A model generated the notes under the pieces. The model did not search any database. It saw nothing but the letters and a program-made list of their open reading frames with translations, and had not been told where the DNA came from. From Candidatus Zixiibacteriota bacterium (GTDB taxonomy: Bacteria > Zixibacteria > MSB-5A5 > GN15 > FEB-12): 35,370 nt of DNA. The stretch is from NCBI GenBank assembly GCA_024280215.1, contig JAJRQO010000007.1, forward strand, positions 1 through 35,370. The letters run 5' to 3'. The translations under genes and the position numbers were made by a program. Shown one piece after another: positions 25,219 to 32,041 of this stretch (positions are counted from its first letter, which is position 1; every line of letters begins with the position of its first letter).

Positions 25219-26286
25219 TTATGGAATCGATTGTATAAGAGGAATCAATACTTCTTCAATTGATTCTGAGAATACGGTTTGTCCTTTAATATTAAAATGA
25301 ATCGGGTCATCGTTTGGATTATCAAACAAATCATTATATAAATCAAAATGTGGTTGATGATTTATAAATTGTATATCTTCATATTTTGCTGAATTGATCA
25401 CTTGTTCTTGATAGCGTAGATGTTGGTTGTGAAATTTAGATACTTGCCCCTTAAAATAATTTTCAACCGATGCAACTGGTGGCACCATCAGAATTGTAGT
25501 GATTGAGTGTTCTTTTGCTGTTCTACTAATAGCCCTGAGATTATTTTTAAATTCTTTGATAGAAACTCTTCTTTTACCACTTTGCTTATCAAGTGCGACG
25601 ACTTCTTTAGTCTCTGTTGTCGATAAAATAATTTTTCGGAAGAGTTGATAGAATTTCATCTTAGAAAAAAAGTTTTGCAGTACTAAAATAATAAAATTAG
25701 GCATCTGTTGTTCGGCGTCTGTAATATTTTTTCCTGCTGTCCATTGGTCATTCCATCCAAACATCACTAAGACAATGTCAGGCTTTACTTTTTCAATTAA
25801 CTCCTGCTTGAAATAATTCATTCCCTGAAACGAAGAATATCCAGGGACACCACCATTGATAATATCAATTTTTTTTTCAGGAAAAGTCGATTGTAATTTT
25901 TTCTCTAAAACAGTAGTCCAGATGTAATTGTCAGCAACGCCCCATCCGAATGTACAGGAATTACCAAGGGCTAAAATCCGTAAGCCCTTTTTCTTTGTCA
26001 GTTCTTTGCCGCGCAACCCATCATCATTTATATGATAAATAATATCAGAAAATGATTTAGAATCGATTATCTGGTTTGTGCGGAACCGCCAAAAAAGGTC
26101 TGGATATTTTTCGTATACTTCAGGAAAATCAATATCACGATTTATAGGAAAGAACTGGTTTTTTTCATAGAGGTCAATATTTGCAAAGAACAACACTGTC
26201 TCTATTGACCCAACAAAAATTATCAGGATGAAAAGAGAAAATATAATTTTCATATACAAAGGTTGATGATGTTTATCTTGCGTCAT
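25219..26286 (-). CDS. Membrane-anchored SGNH/GDSL hydrolase
   Basis: The 355-residue protein has one N-terminal membrane helix (residues ~12-36) and an exported SGNH hydrolase domain. Block I reads ILALGNSCTFGWG, with the catalytic Ser at 110 and GNS in place of GDS. The block III Asn is in VMFGWND, and the block V Asp/His pair is in NDDPIHFNIKG. It probably removes or transfers an acyl group on a surface glycan or lipid. It is the last gene of the carbamoyltransferase cassette, starting 12 bases after the DUF5989 gene without a clear Shine-Dalgarno, so it is likely coupled to it. Confidence 0.8.
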   Translation of the reverse strand: MTQDKHHQPLYMKIIFSLFILIIFVGSIETVLFFANIDLYEKNQFFPINRDIDFPEVYEKYPDLFWRFRTNQIIDSKSFSDIIYHINDDGLRGKELTKKKGLRILALGNSCTFGWGVADNYIWTTVLEKKLQSTFPEKKIDIINGGVPGYSSFQGMNYFKQELIEKVKPDIVLVMFGWNDQWTAGKNITDAEQQMPNFIILVLQNFFSKMKFYQLFRKIILSTTETKEVVALDKQSGKRRVSIKEFKNNLRAISRTAKEHSITTILMVPPVASVENYFKGQVSKFHNQHLRYQEQVINSAKYEDIQFINHQPHFDLYNDLFDNPNDDPIHFNIKGQTVFSESIEEVLIPLIQSIP

Positions 26287-26298
26287 ATAATTTTCAGT

Positions 26299-26460
26299 TT
26301 AAAATAACGAATAGATAAACGGTGCTAATGCTGACGACTCAGTAAAGACGACCAACAATGATAACATGATAAACATGATTAAAATTGGAGCCAGCCACCA
26401 TTTTTTTGATGATGACAAAAAGTAAATCAACTCATTGAATATACGTAATCTTCGGAACAT
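26299..26460 (-). CDS. DUF5989 family small membrane protein (SxtK-like position)
   Basis: A 53-residue frame starts at the ATG at 26458-26460. It reads MFRRLRIFNELIYFL, a basic linker KKWWLAP, one transmembrane helix (ILIMFIMLSLLVVF) and the end ESSALAPFIYSLF. The KKWWLxP and SALAPFIYxLF motifs are those of DUF5989 proteins, which are commonly encoded with a NodU-type carbamoyltransferase and an SxtJ-like protein. From memory, sxtK of the saxitoxin cluster is of similar size and position. It is too short for many gene finders. It lies between the carbamoyltransferase and the SGNH hydrolase. Confidence 0.85.
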   Translation of the reverse strand: MFRRLRIFNELIYFLSSSKKWWLAPILIMFIMLSLLVVFTESSALAPFIYSLF

Positions 26461-26539
26461 GGCGGTACCACATATATAGGTTAAAATTGATACAACTATG
26501 GTAGTTGTTTCTTTTTAATCAGGGCTGAAATAAATATTA

Positions 26540-28276
26540 TTAGTCTAATTTTTTGTCGAATAAGAAATGCTCTACGATTTCTTTCGGCATATTTTTCTTA
26601 TCAAGAATATAACATTCAAGAAGCAAATTGTCAATACCTCCTGAACAGAAGGTCGCAAAGGCATCTTCGGGTGTGTTCACAATTGCGTGACCACGAAGAT
26701 TAAAAGAGGTGTTGAGCAACACAGAAACTCCAGTTAACTCTTTGAACGATTGAAGTATATCGTAGAGATAGGGGTTGTCGTTTTTGTCAACAGTCTGGAT
26801 ACGAGAGGAACCATCAACGTGAGTAACGGCTGGAATAATGTTTCGCTTGTTTTCATGTACGTAAAAATTAAAGAGCATATATGGTGAGGCTTTTTTACAA
26901 TCAAAATATTCTTGAACATCTTCTTTTATCACAACTGGAGCAAATGGGCGGAACGGTTCGCGGTATTTAACGGCAGCATTGATTTTTTCTTTCATATTGT
27001 TATTGCGTGGGTCAGCAAGAATTGATCTGAAGCCTAAAGCACGTGGCCCGAACTCCATGGCACCGTGGTAGATAGCCACGATATTTCCATCGGCAATTTT
27101 TTGTGCGATAATTTGTGCCGCTTCTTTTTGTTTTTTTTCAATGTGAGGTATCGCATTGTAATCTAAAAATGTTTTGCAATCATCTGCTGAATGTGTCGGA
27201 CCAATTCCCCAGAATGGTTGCTGCTTTTTTGGTGCATCGGTCAGGGTGTGGTAAGCGTACATCGCTGCCCCGACAGATGCACCCGCATCACCTGCTGATG
27301 GTTGAACATATATATCTTCAAAAATGTTTTGTCTGAGTAGTAAACCGTTTGCTTTGCAGTTGAGAGCAACTCCACCCGACATACAGAGTTTGTCTTTGTT
27401 GGTAACTTCTCTAACATGAGTCGCCATTTTAAGGACGATTTTTTCTGTTACGGCTTGAATTGATGCGGCAATATTTTCTGCGAACTCATCGGTTTCTGAT
27501 TCTTCTGAACGACGGGGATGGTCGAAAACATTGGCAAATTTTTCATTGGTCATTGTCAATCCGTAGTGAAAATTAAAATAATCTAAATCTAAATGAATCG
27601 AACCATCATCATGGATTTTTACAATTTTTTCTTCAATACGGTCAGCGTAGATAGGTTTTCCATAGGGAGCAAGTCCCATAACTTTATACTCAGCCGAGTT
27701 GACCTGAAAACCTAAGTAATAGGTAAATGCAGAATACAATAATCCAACCGAGTGAGGGTAGTGCATCTCTTTGAGAAGTTTGACTTTGTTTTTTTCACCG
27801 ACGCCATATGAAGCTGTCGCCCATTCGCCGACCCCATCAATAGTCAGGATAGCGGCATTATCATAAGGAGATGAAAAGTATGTTCCCGCAGCGTGCGAAA
27901 GGTGGTGAGACAGAAAAAGAATTTCGCCATCATACTCTAATTCTTTTGCGATGACCGAGTCCGTCCAAATCTTTCGACTGAGCCAGACAGGTAATGCTTT
28001 TATAAATGCTTTGTAAGATAAAAATGGGGTTGCCATATAACCAGTTAAGATACGGTCGAATTTTGTAAATGGTTTATCGTAGAAAACGATATAGTCGATA
28101 TCTTCCATACGTAATTTAGCACGTTCCAAACAATAGGCAACGGCATTTTTAGGAAGTTCGGGGTCTTGTTTTTTGCGAGTGAACCGTTCTTCAGAACAGG
28201 CAGCGACAAGGGTTCCATCTTTGACCAAACAGGCGGCGGCATCATGGTAAAAGCATGAGATTCCAATAATATTCAT
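26540..28276 (-). CDS. NodU/CmcH/SxtI-type O-carbamoyltransferase
   Basis: The 578-residue enzyme should transfer a carbamoyl group from carbamoyl phosphate, through carbamoyl-AMP, to a hydroxyl of a sugar or natural product. The N-terminal Kae1-like domain has GISCFYHDAAACL, LSHHLSHAAGTYFSSP and LTIDGVGEW. The C-terminal catalytic domain has AMEFGPRALGFRSILADPR, KYREPFRPFAP and LNTSFNLRGHAIV. The length and all key motifs are normal. The acceptor cannot be told from sequence. It is cotranscribed with an SxtJ-like gene (2 bases upstream) and followed by the DUF5989 and SGNH genes, so a surface or secreted glycan, or a small metabolite, may be the target. Confidence 0.94.
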   Translation of the reverse strand: MNIIGISCFYHDAAACLVKDGTLVAACSEERFTRKKQDPELPKNAVAYCLERAKLRMEDIDYIVFYDKPFTKFDRILTGYMATPFLSYKAFIKALPVWLSRKIWTDSVIAKELEYDGEILFLSHHLSHAAGTYFSSPYDNAAILTIDGVGEWATASYGVGEKNKVKLLKEMHYPHSVGLLYSAFTYYLGFQVNSAEYKVMGLAPYGKPIYADRIEEKIVKIHDDGSIHLDLDYFNFHYGLTMTNEKFANVFDHPRRSEESETDEFAENIAASIQAVTEKIVLKMATHVREVTNKDKLCMSGGVALNCKANGLLLRQNIFEDIYVQPSAGDAGASVGAAMYAYHTLTDAPKKQQPFWGIGPTHSADDCKTFLDYNAIPHIEKKQKEAAQIIAQKIADGNIVAIYHGAMEFGPRALGFRSILADPRNNNMKEKINAAVKYREPFRPFAPVVIKEDVQEYFDCKKASPYMLFNFYVHENKRNIIPAVTHVDGSSRIQTVDKNDNPYLYDILQSFKELTGVSVLLNTSFNLRGHAIVNTPEDAFATFCSGGIDNLLLECYILDKKNMPKEIVEHFLFDKKLD

Positions 28277-28278
28277 TG

Positions 28279-28524
28279 TTAACTCTGCCTTGTTATTGAT
28301 TGTTTATCAGGTTCGCTCTCTTTGACTTTTTTCCAGTTGCTTGTTGCAGGATTAGATTTGGAGAGTTTTCCAAGTGGGTTCCATCCGAAAAGACGAAAAA
28401 TCGCACCAACTGGGGATATGATAACAAAGTACATAACAGAGAGAATTACTTTCGTATTGAACTTTCCGATTATCTGGGCGATTACTTTCCATCTTTCCCA
28501 CAAATTTAAAAAAAACTGCTTCAA
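28279..28524 (-). CDS. Short SxtJ-like membrane protein
   Basis: The 81-residue protein starts at a TTG preceded by GAGAG. It has an amphipathic start (FFLNLWERWKVIAQIIGKF), one transmembrane segment (VILSVMYFVIISPVGAI) and the polar tail RLFGWNPLGKLSKSN. The YF-x-I-x-SPxGxxxRLFGxxPL pattern matches the second half of SxtJ-family proteins, which are normally about 130-150 residues long, so this copy lacks the first half or belongs to a short subfamily. It lies 2 bases upstream of the carbamoyltransferase, as expected for an sxtI-sxtJ type pair. Confidence 0.75.
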   Translation of the reverse strand: MKQFFLNLWERWKVIAQIIGKFNTKVILSVMYFVIISPVGAIFRLFGWNPLGKLSKSNPATSNWKKVKESEPDKQSITRQS

Positions 28525-28560
28525 AATCTCTCTTACCTTACTATATTATATTTGATTAAC

Positions 28561-28588
28561 TTGATTCTATATTGTCTTGTCATAATAT
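28561..28588 (+). promoter_or_regulatory. Putative sigma-70-type promoter of the second SDR gene
   Basis: TTGATT (28561-28566) is followed after 16 bases by TAATAT (28583-28588), with a leader of about 30 bases before the ATG at 28624. The region also lies between divergent transcription units. Confidence 0.4.
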
Positions 28589-28623
28589 AGTATAACTATC
28601 GGCATTTACGAAAAAAAATAATT

Positions 28624-29664
28624 ATGAAAATTGACCTAAAAGAAAAGAAAATTTTAGTTACCGGAGCTTCCGGCTCATTGGGGAGTCAAATCCTGTTTGT
28701 TCTCCATAATATGGGGGTAAAACCAATCGCCCATGTTCGGGAATCATCGAATACAACATATATTGACTCAATAGGTCTTGAAAAACGGGTTCTTGATTTA
28801 AGGCGACGGGACAAAATGGCGGAGCTGATGGATGGTGTTGATTTGGTTATTCATACCGCAGCCTATGTCAATTTTAGGCAAGATAGACTGACACAGTTTA
28901 CTGGGGCAAATGTTATAGGTGCGGTCGACCTTTTTAATGCGGCATCAAAAACAGGAGTACAACGCTTTTTACATGTCTCAACAGTTGCTGCGGTGGGAGC
29001 AATTAAACGAAAAGAAAATTTGTCTGATCTTGAAGGGTTGTATTCAAATGAAAAAACGCAGTTTAATTTAGACCATCTGCATATTCCATATATCATGACA
29101 AAGCGAGCTGCCGAAGTCGAACTATATAAAGAAGCAAAGGATTCCAAGACCGAGTTGGTCGTAGTGAACCCGTCGATTATTTTGGCACCATCACAAACTG
29201 AGTCAGACCGCGAACGAGCATTGCGGTTATTTGGTAAATTTATATTTCCAGAGATTCCGATTCGGATAAATATGGTCGACCTTCGTGATGTTGCCCCTGG
29301 AGTGGTCTCTGCATTAACAATGGGTGAAAATGGCGAACGATATATTCTGGGAGGTGATAATATCTGTGTCAAAGAATTTGCTTTGGCAGTCTCATCAGAG
29401 CTTGGAAAAATTCCGCATTTGGTTCGTATACCAAGAAAATTTTATGATGTGACTTCACGACTCAATGAGATGGCATCGAAAATTCTTGGTAAAAGTAATC
29501 TGATATACTATCCCGACAACGTGCGGATGCTTGATTATGATTGGGCGTTTTCGTCGATGAAAGCACATGATGCTTTTGGGTATAAATGGCGTTCGCTACA
29601 CAATTCGATCTCTGATTTTGTTAATGGCGATATGATCGGGACGTATCTAAAACCCGAGGCGTAG
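28624..29664 (+). CDS. NAD(P)-dependent epimerase/dehydratase (extended SDR)
   Basis: The 346-residue protein has the cofactor motif TGASGSLGSQI (residues ~14-24), HTAAYVNF, the Ser/Thr of HVSTVAAVGA and a catalytic-type YIMTK, with VVNPSIILAPSQ after it. It resembles dihydroflavonol reductase/3-beta-HSD type SDRs (NAD-binding_10/RED group) rather than UDP-glucose epimerases. It is not a close copy of the SDR at 22642. Its 3' end is convergent with the thioesterase gene, 5 bases apart, and no terminator is visible. Confidence 0.8.
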   Translation: MKIDLKEKKILVTGASGSLGSQILFVLHNMGVKPIAHVRESSNTTYIDSIGLEKRVLDLRRRDKMAELMDGVDLVIHTAAYVNFRQDRLTQFTGANVIGAVDLFNAASKTGVQRFLHVSTVAAVGAIKRKENLSDLEGLYSNEKTQFNLDHLHIPYIMTKRAAEVELYKEAKDSKTELVVVNPSIILAPSQTESDRERALRLFGKFIFPEIPIRINMVDLRDVAPGVVSALTMGENGERYILGGDNICVKEFALAVSSELGKIPHLVRIPRKFYDVTSRLNEMASKILGKSNLIYYPDNVRMLDYDWAFSSMKAHDAFGYKWRSLHNSISDFVNGDMIGTYLKPEA

Positions 29665-29669
29665 AAAGA

Positions 29670-30053
29670 CTACCCAATTATCACTGGCTTCTTGTTTTCA
29701 TCAACTGCGACCATTGTAAAGAGTCCCTCAATCGCAAGTTCTCGCTCTTCGGAATACATCTGCTCTATATAAATTTCAACTTTTACCTGCAGTGAAGTTT
29801 TCCCAACTTTTACAACAGTTCCAATAAGTTCAGCAAGTGTTCCAGATGGTATCGGTTTGTTAAAATCAGTTTGGTCGATTGAGACCGTTACCATTCGTTG
29901 TCGTGAGAACCGTGTGGCTGTGATAAAGGCGACTTCATCCATCCACTGCAAAGCAGTCCCACCAAAGAGTGTATCATAATGATTGGTCGTATTGGGGAAG
30001 ACCGCTTTGACAATATGAGTTGTCGCTTTTTTTATTTTTTCTTCTTGAGTCAT
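29670..30053 (-). CDS. Acyl-CoA thioesterase, hotdog fold (YciA/BFIT-like)
   Basis: The 127-residue protein has the 4HBT hotdog layout with PNTTNHYDTLFGGTALQWMD, in which the Asn/Asp and GG positions match the active-site loop of YciA-type acyl-CoA hydrolases. MVTVSIDQTDFNKPI and the beta-strand KTSLQVKVEIYIEQ follow. It would hydrolyse acyl-CoA to free acid and CoA in the cytoplasm. It starts 3 bases after the stop of the DoxX gene, so the two are coupled. Confidence 0.88.
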   Translation of the reverse strand: MTQEEKIKKATTHIVKAVFPNTTNHYDTLFGGTALQWMDEVAFITATRFSRQRMVTVSIDQTDFNKPIPSGTLAELIGTVVKVGKTSLQVKVEIYIEQMYSEERELAIEGLFTMVAVDENKKPVIIG

Positions 30054-30056
30054 ATT

Positions 30057-30494
30057 CTATTTTTTGAACAGTTTATAGTCGACTGAATACCGACCTGAAC
30101 CAGCAAAAAGCAATGAGAGGTAGGGTACTAAATATAAAATAGCCATCTCTTTTTTATCCCAAGGGTTATCACCATGAATAACAAATATTGCAACAAGCAT
30201 CGTAATTATTAAAGGAACAGTCGCATAGCGAGTAAAAAATCCAAACAGAATCGCAACCGAGCAGAAAAATTCAGCAAAAACCGTCAATCCTAAACTTGTG
30301 ACAGAACCAAATCCGAGTGGGTCAGGAAAATTAACTGCTATATCTGAAAAGCCGACCAATTTTTCAAAACCATGTCCAAATAGCATCAGTGATGCGATAC
30401 CGATTCGGAGGGCAAGTAGCCCGATATCTTTGAGCTTTGCTTGTTTGGCTATATCTTTGCTATCGTCATGCCAGTTAATATCATATTTTGTCAT
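30057..30494 (-). CDS. DoxX-family membrane protein
   Basis: The 145-residue protein has four hydrophobic helices. Typical DoxX motifs are present: GLLALRIGIASLMLFGHGFEKL, GLTVFAEFFCSVAILFGFFTRY and IFVIHGD. Members are integral membrane proteins of poorly defined role, some linked to quinone or thiosulfate metabolism. The gene overlaps no neighbour and is followed after 3 bases by the thioesterase gene. No clear ribosome-binding site is present. Confidence 0.88.
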   Translation of the reverse strand: MTKYDINWHDDSKDIAKQAKLKDIGLLALRIGIASLMLFGHGFEKLVGFSDIAVNFPDPLGFGSVTSLGLTVFAEFFCSVAILFGFFTRYATVPLIITMLVAIFVIHGDNPWDKKEMAILYLVPYLSLLFAGSGRYSVDYKLFKK

Positions 30495-30602
30495 TTCGCA
30501 CCATTAGTTACACTCTCTGTTTTGTTACATATCTCATCAATTCTTGAAGTAAATAAAAGAATTATATAGTCTTTGAACAATATAAAAGAATTTTGTAGGA
30601 GA

Positions 30603-30716
30603 TTACTTATCCATTAAAATTAGAATTATAAAATAAAAGCAGAAGCCCGCAAAGAGAGCGGCTCCGATGAGTGAGCCGTAGGCGAGTAGTTTGTCAAAGA
30701 AAGATTTTTTTGCCAT
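30603..30716 (-). CDS. Small single-helix membrane peptide (hypothetical)
   Basis: A 37-residue frame reads MAKKSFFDKLLAYGSLIGA and continues with a hydrophobic helix (LFAGFCFYFIILILMDK). An in-frame ATG four codons upstream (30728) would add MVSQ. Positive N-terminus, single membrane span and short polar C-terminus are typical of bacterial small membrane proteins. There is no clear Shine-Dalgarno and no family is recognised. It lies between ssrA and doxX. It may be real or a chance frame. Confidence 0.35.
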   Translation of the reverse strand: MAKKSFFDKLLAYGSLIGAALFAGFCFYFIILILMDK

Positions 30717-30759
30717 TTGTGAAACCATTTGTGTTAAAGTTCGTTATCTATATGTTCAG

Positions 30760-30787
30760 TTGATTAATTCAACCGATGTAGTATATT
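30760..30787 (+). promoter_or_regulatory. Putative promoter of ssrA
   Basis: TTGATT (30760-30765) and TATATT (30782-30787) are separated by 16 bases. The start would be about 70 bases before the mature tmRNA 5' end, leaving a leader to be removed by RNase P. Confidence 0.4.
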
Positions 30788-30847
30788 AAAGATTGGGTAT
30801 CTTGTAAAGGGTACTCTTCCGTACACTAATCAAAGTGTCGAGCATGA

Positions 30848-30865
30848 CCCAATATGCATATTGGG
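30848..30865 (+). repeat. Perfect 18-bp palindrome at the tmRNA 5' boundary
   Basis: CCCAATATGCATATTGGG is its own reverse complement. As RNA it folds into a 7-bp stem with a UGCA loop. Its last three bases are the first three of the mature tmRNA acceptor stem, so precursor and mature folds compete. Confidence 0.6.
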
Positions 30866-31230
30866 GGTGACCTGGCTTCGACGGGTAAAGTGATTGGTTG
30901 TCGGCGTGTCGGAGATGTCTTGATCTTCGTTACCAAAAACTAGGCAAACTTTTTTAATTGGCGAAAATAATTACGCCCTCGCTGCCTAAATTAATTTAGG
31001 ATAGAACAGCGCGCTGTCGTTCACTCCACTGTCTCCAGGGTGTTTGTCACAGCGTCGATAAAGGAGACTCAACTGATTGACGCCTTTAATTTCAGTTTAA
31101 AATAAAGGCTGGTGATTCATGTAGCTTGTCTGTCTGCAGCATGTATTACGAGAAACTAATGACACGACTACACACGTAGAAGATGACATGTTGTTCTATT
31201 CGGACGGGGGTTCGATTCCCCCCACCTCCA
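30863..31230 (+). ncRNA. ssrA: tmRNA (transfer-messenger RNA)
   Basis: The one-piece tmRNA of about 368 bases rescues stalled ribosomes by trans-translation with SmpB. The 5' end GGGGGTG (30863-30869) pairs with CACCTCC (31223-31229), with one G-U, followed by A at 31230; CCA is not encoded. The D-loop-like GACCTGGCTTCGACGGG and the T-arm around 31206-31222 are standard. A tag frame ending in YALAA-stop is at 30960-30989. Read from GGC at 30960 it gives GENNYALAA, whereas the GCA at 30944, in the conventional resume position, is out of frame with YALAA. The exact tag is therefore uncertain. Confidence 0.95.
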
Positions 31231-31358
31231 TATTTTTGGATTATTTAGAAATAATTTACAAAATTTAACTATGTAACTAAATTTATATTACCATTTATCT
31301 TCTAAAACTCGTATCAATTGATGATACAAAGTAGTCTTAAATTTTTGGAGAATATAAT

Positions 31359-31787
31359 ATGATAAAACTTGAACATGCTAATATATGTGTCTCTGATATT
31401 GATGGAATGATAAAATTTTTACAATTAACTTTCCCCGAATTTAAAATACGACATGATGCGATAAGTGCCAAAGGAATCAGATGGGTGCATATTGGAACCG
31501 ATGAAACATATATCGCCTTACAGGGAGCGAACCATGAAAGAGATCCAAAATGGTTACCGTACTCTGACACTCCTGGAGTAAATCACTTGGCTTATGAAGT
31601 AGACGATGTAGATGCTATCCGAGAGCGACTTCTACAAGCTGGCTACAAAGAATCAACTGTTGAGAATAGTCATCCTTATCGGAAACGGATATATTTCTAT
31701 GACCCCGAAGGAAACGATTGGGAATTTATTCAATACCTTACTGATGACCGTAAAAAGAGAAATGATTACGACATAGTAGATTTTTAA
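31359..31787 (+). CDS. VOC-family protein (glyoxalase/dioxygenase fold)
   Basis: The 142-residue protein has the paired beta-alpha-beta-beta-beta modules of the vicinal oxygen chelate superfamily. LEHANICVSDIDGMIKF comes at the start, GVNHLAYEVDDVDAIRERL in the middle and YFYDPEGNDWEFIQYL at the end. His5 region, His of VNHLAYEV and Glu of WEFIQ are candidate metal ligands. The reaction is not known. GGAG precedes the ATG. Confidence 0.85.
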   Translation: MIKLEHANICVSDIDGMIKFLQLTFPEFKIRHDAISAKGIRWVHIGTDETYIALQGANHERDPKWLPYSDTPGVNHLAYEVDDVDAIRERLLQAGYKESTVENSHPYRKRIYFYDPEGNDWEFIQYLTDDRKKRNDYDIVDF

Positions 31788-31876
31788 TACTTTTGATTTA
31801 AAATAGTATTCTAATTTAGTCTATATTAAAATTGACTCTTTATTGTTGAGTATATATATTCATATCATATAATATT

Positions 31877-32041
31877 ATGACAGAACATAACGAAGACAAT
31901 ACACATCACCCTCTGGTTCTTACAAAAGAAACAATGGTTCATCATTACCGCATCATTGAAAAAATCGGTGCTGGTGGCATGGGAGAGGTGTATCTTGCTG
32001 AGGATACAAAACTCAAGCGAAATGTCGCTCTGAAGTTTTTA
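31877..32041 (+). repeat. Duplicated kinase 5' end, copy 1 (copy 2 at 33771-33935)
   Basis: The first 55 codons of the two tandem kinase genes encode proteins identical at 48 of 55 positions, and the DNA is also similar, mostly with third-position changes. Similarity drops after VALKFL. This points to duplication or gene conversion of the 5' part. Confidence 0.7.

Noticed and set aside
26487-26515. A short stem (ACAACTA/TAGTTGT) after the carbamoyltransferase gene as a terminator
   Set aside because: The stem is A+T-rich, and on the minus strand it lacks a proper T-run. The next genes look like part of the same operon.
28863-29372. A 169-codon minus-strand frame inside the second SDR gene
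   Set aside because: It is antisense to a gene with a complete Rossmann motif, and no motif supports it.
31201-31230. A tRNA-like T-arm and acceptor end
   Set aside because: It is the 3' half of the tRNA-like domain of tmRNA and pairs with 30863-30869; no independent tRNA cloverleaf exists here.
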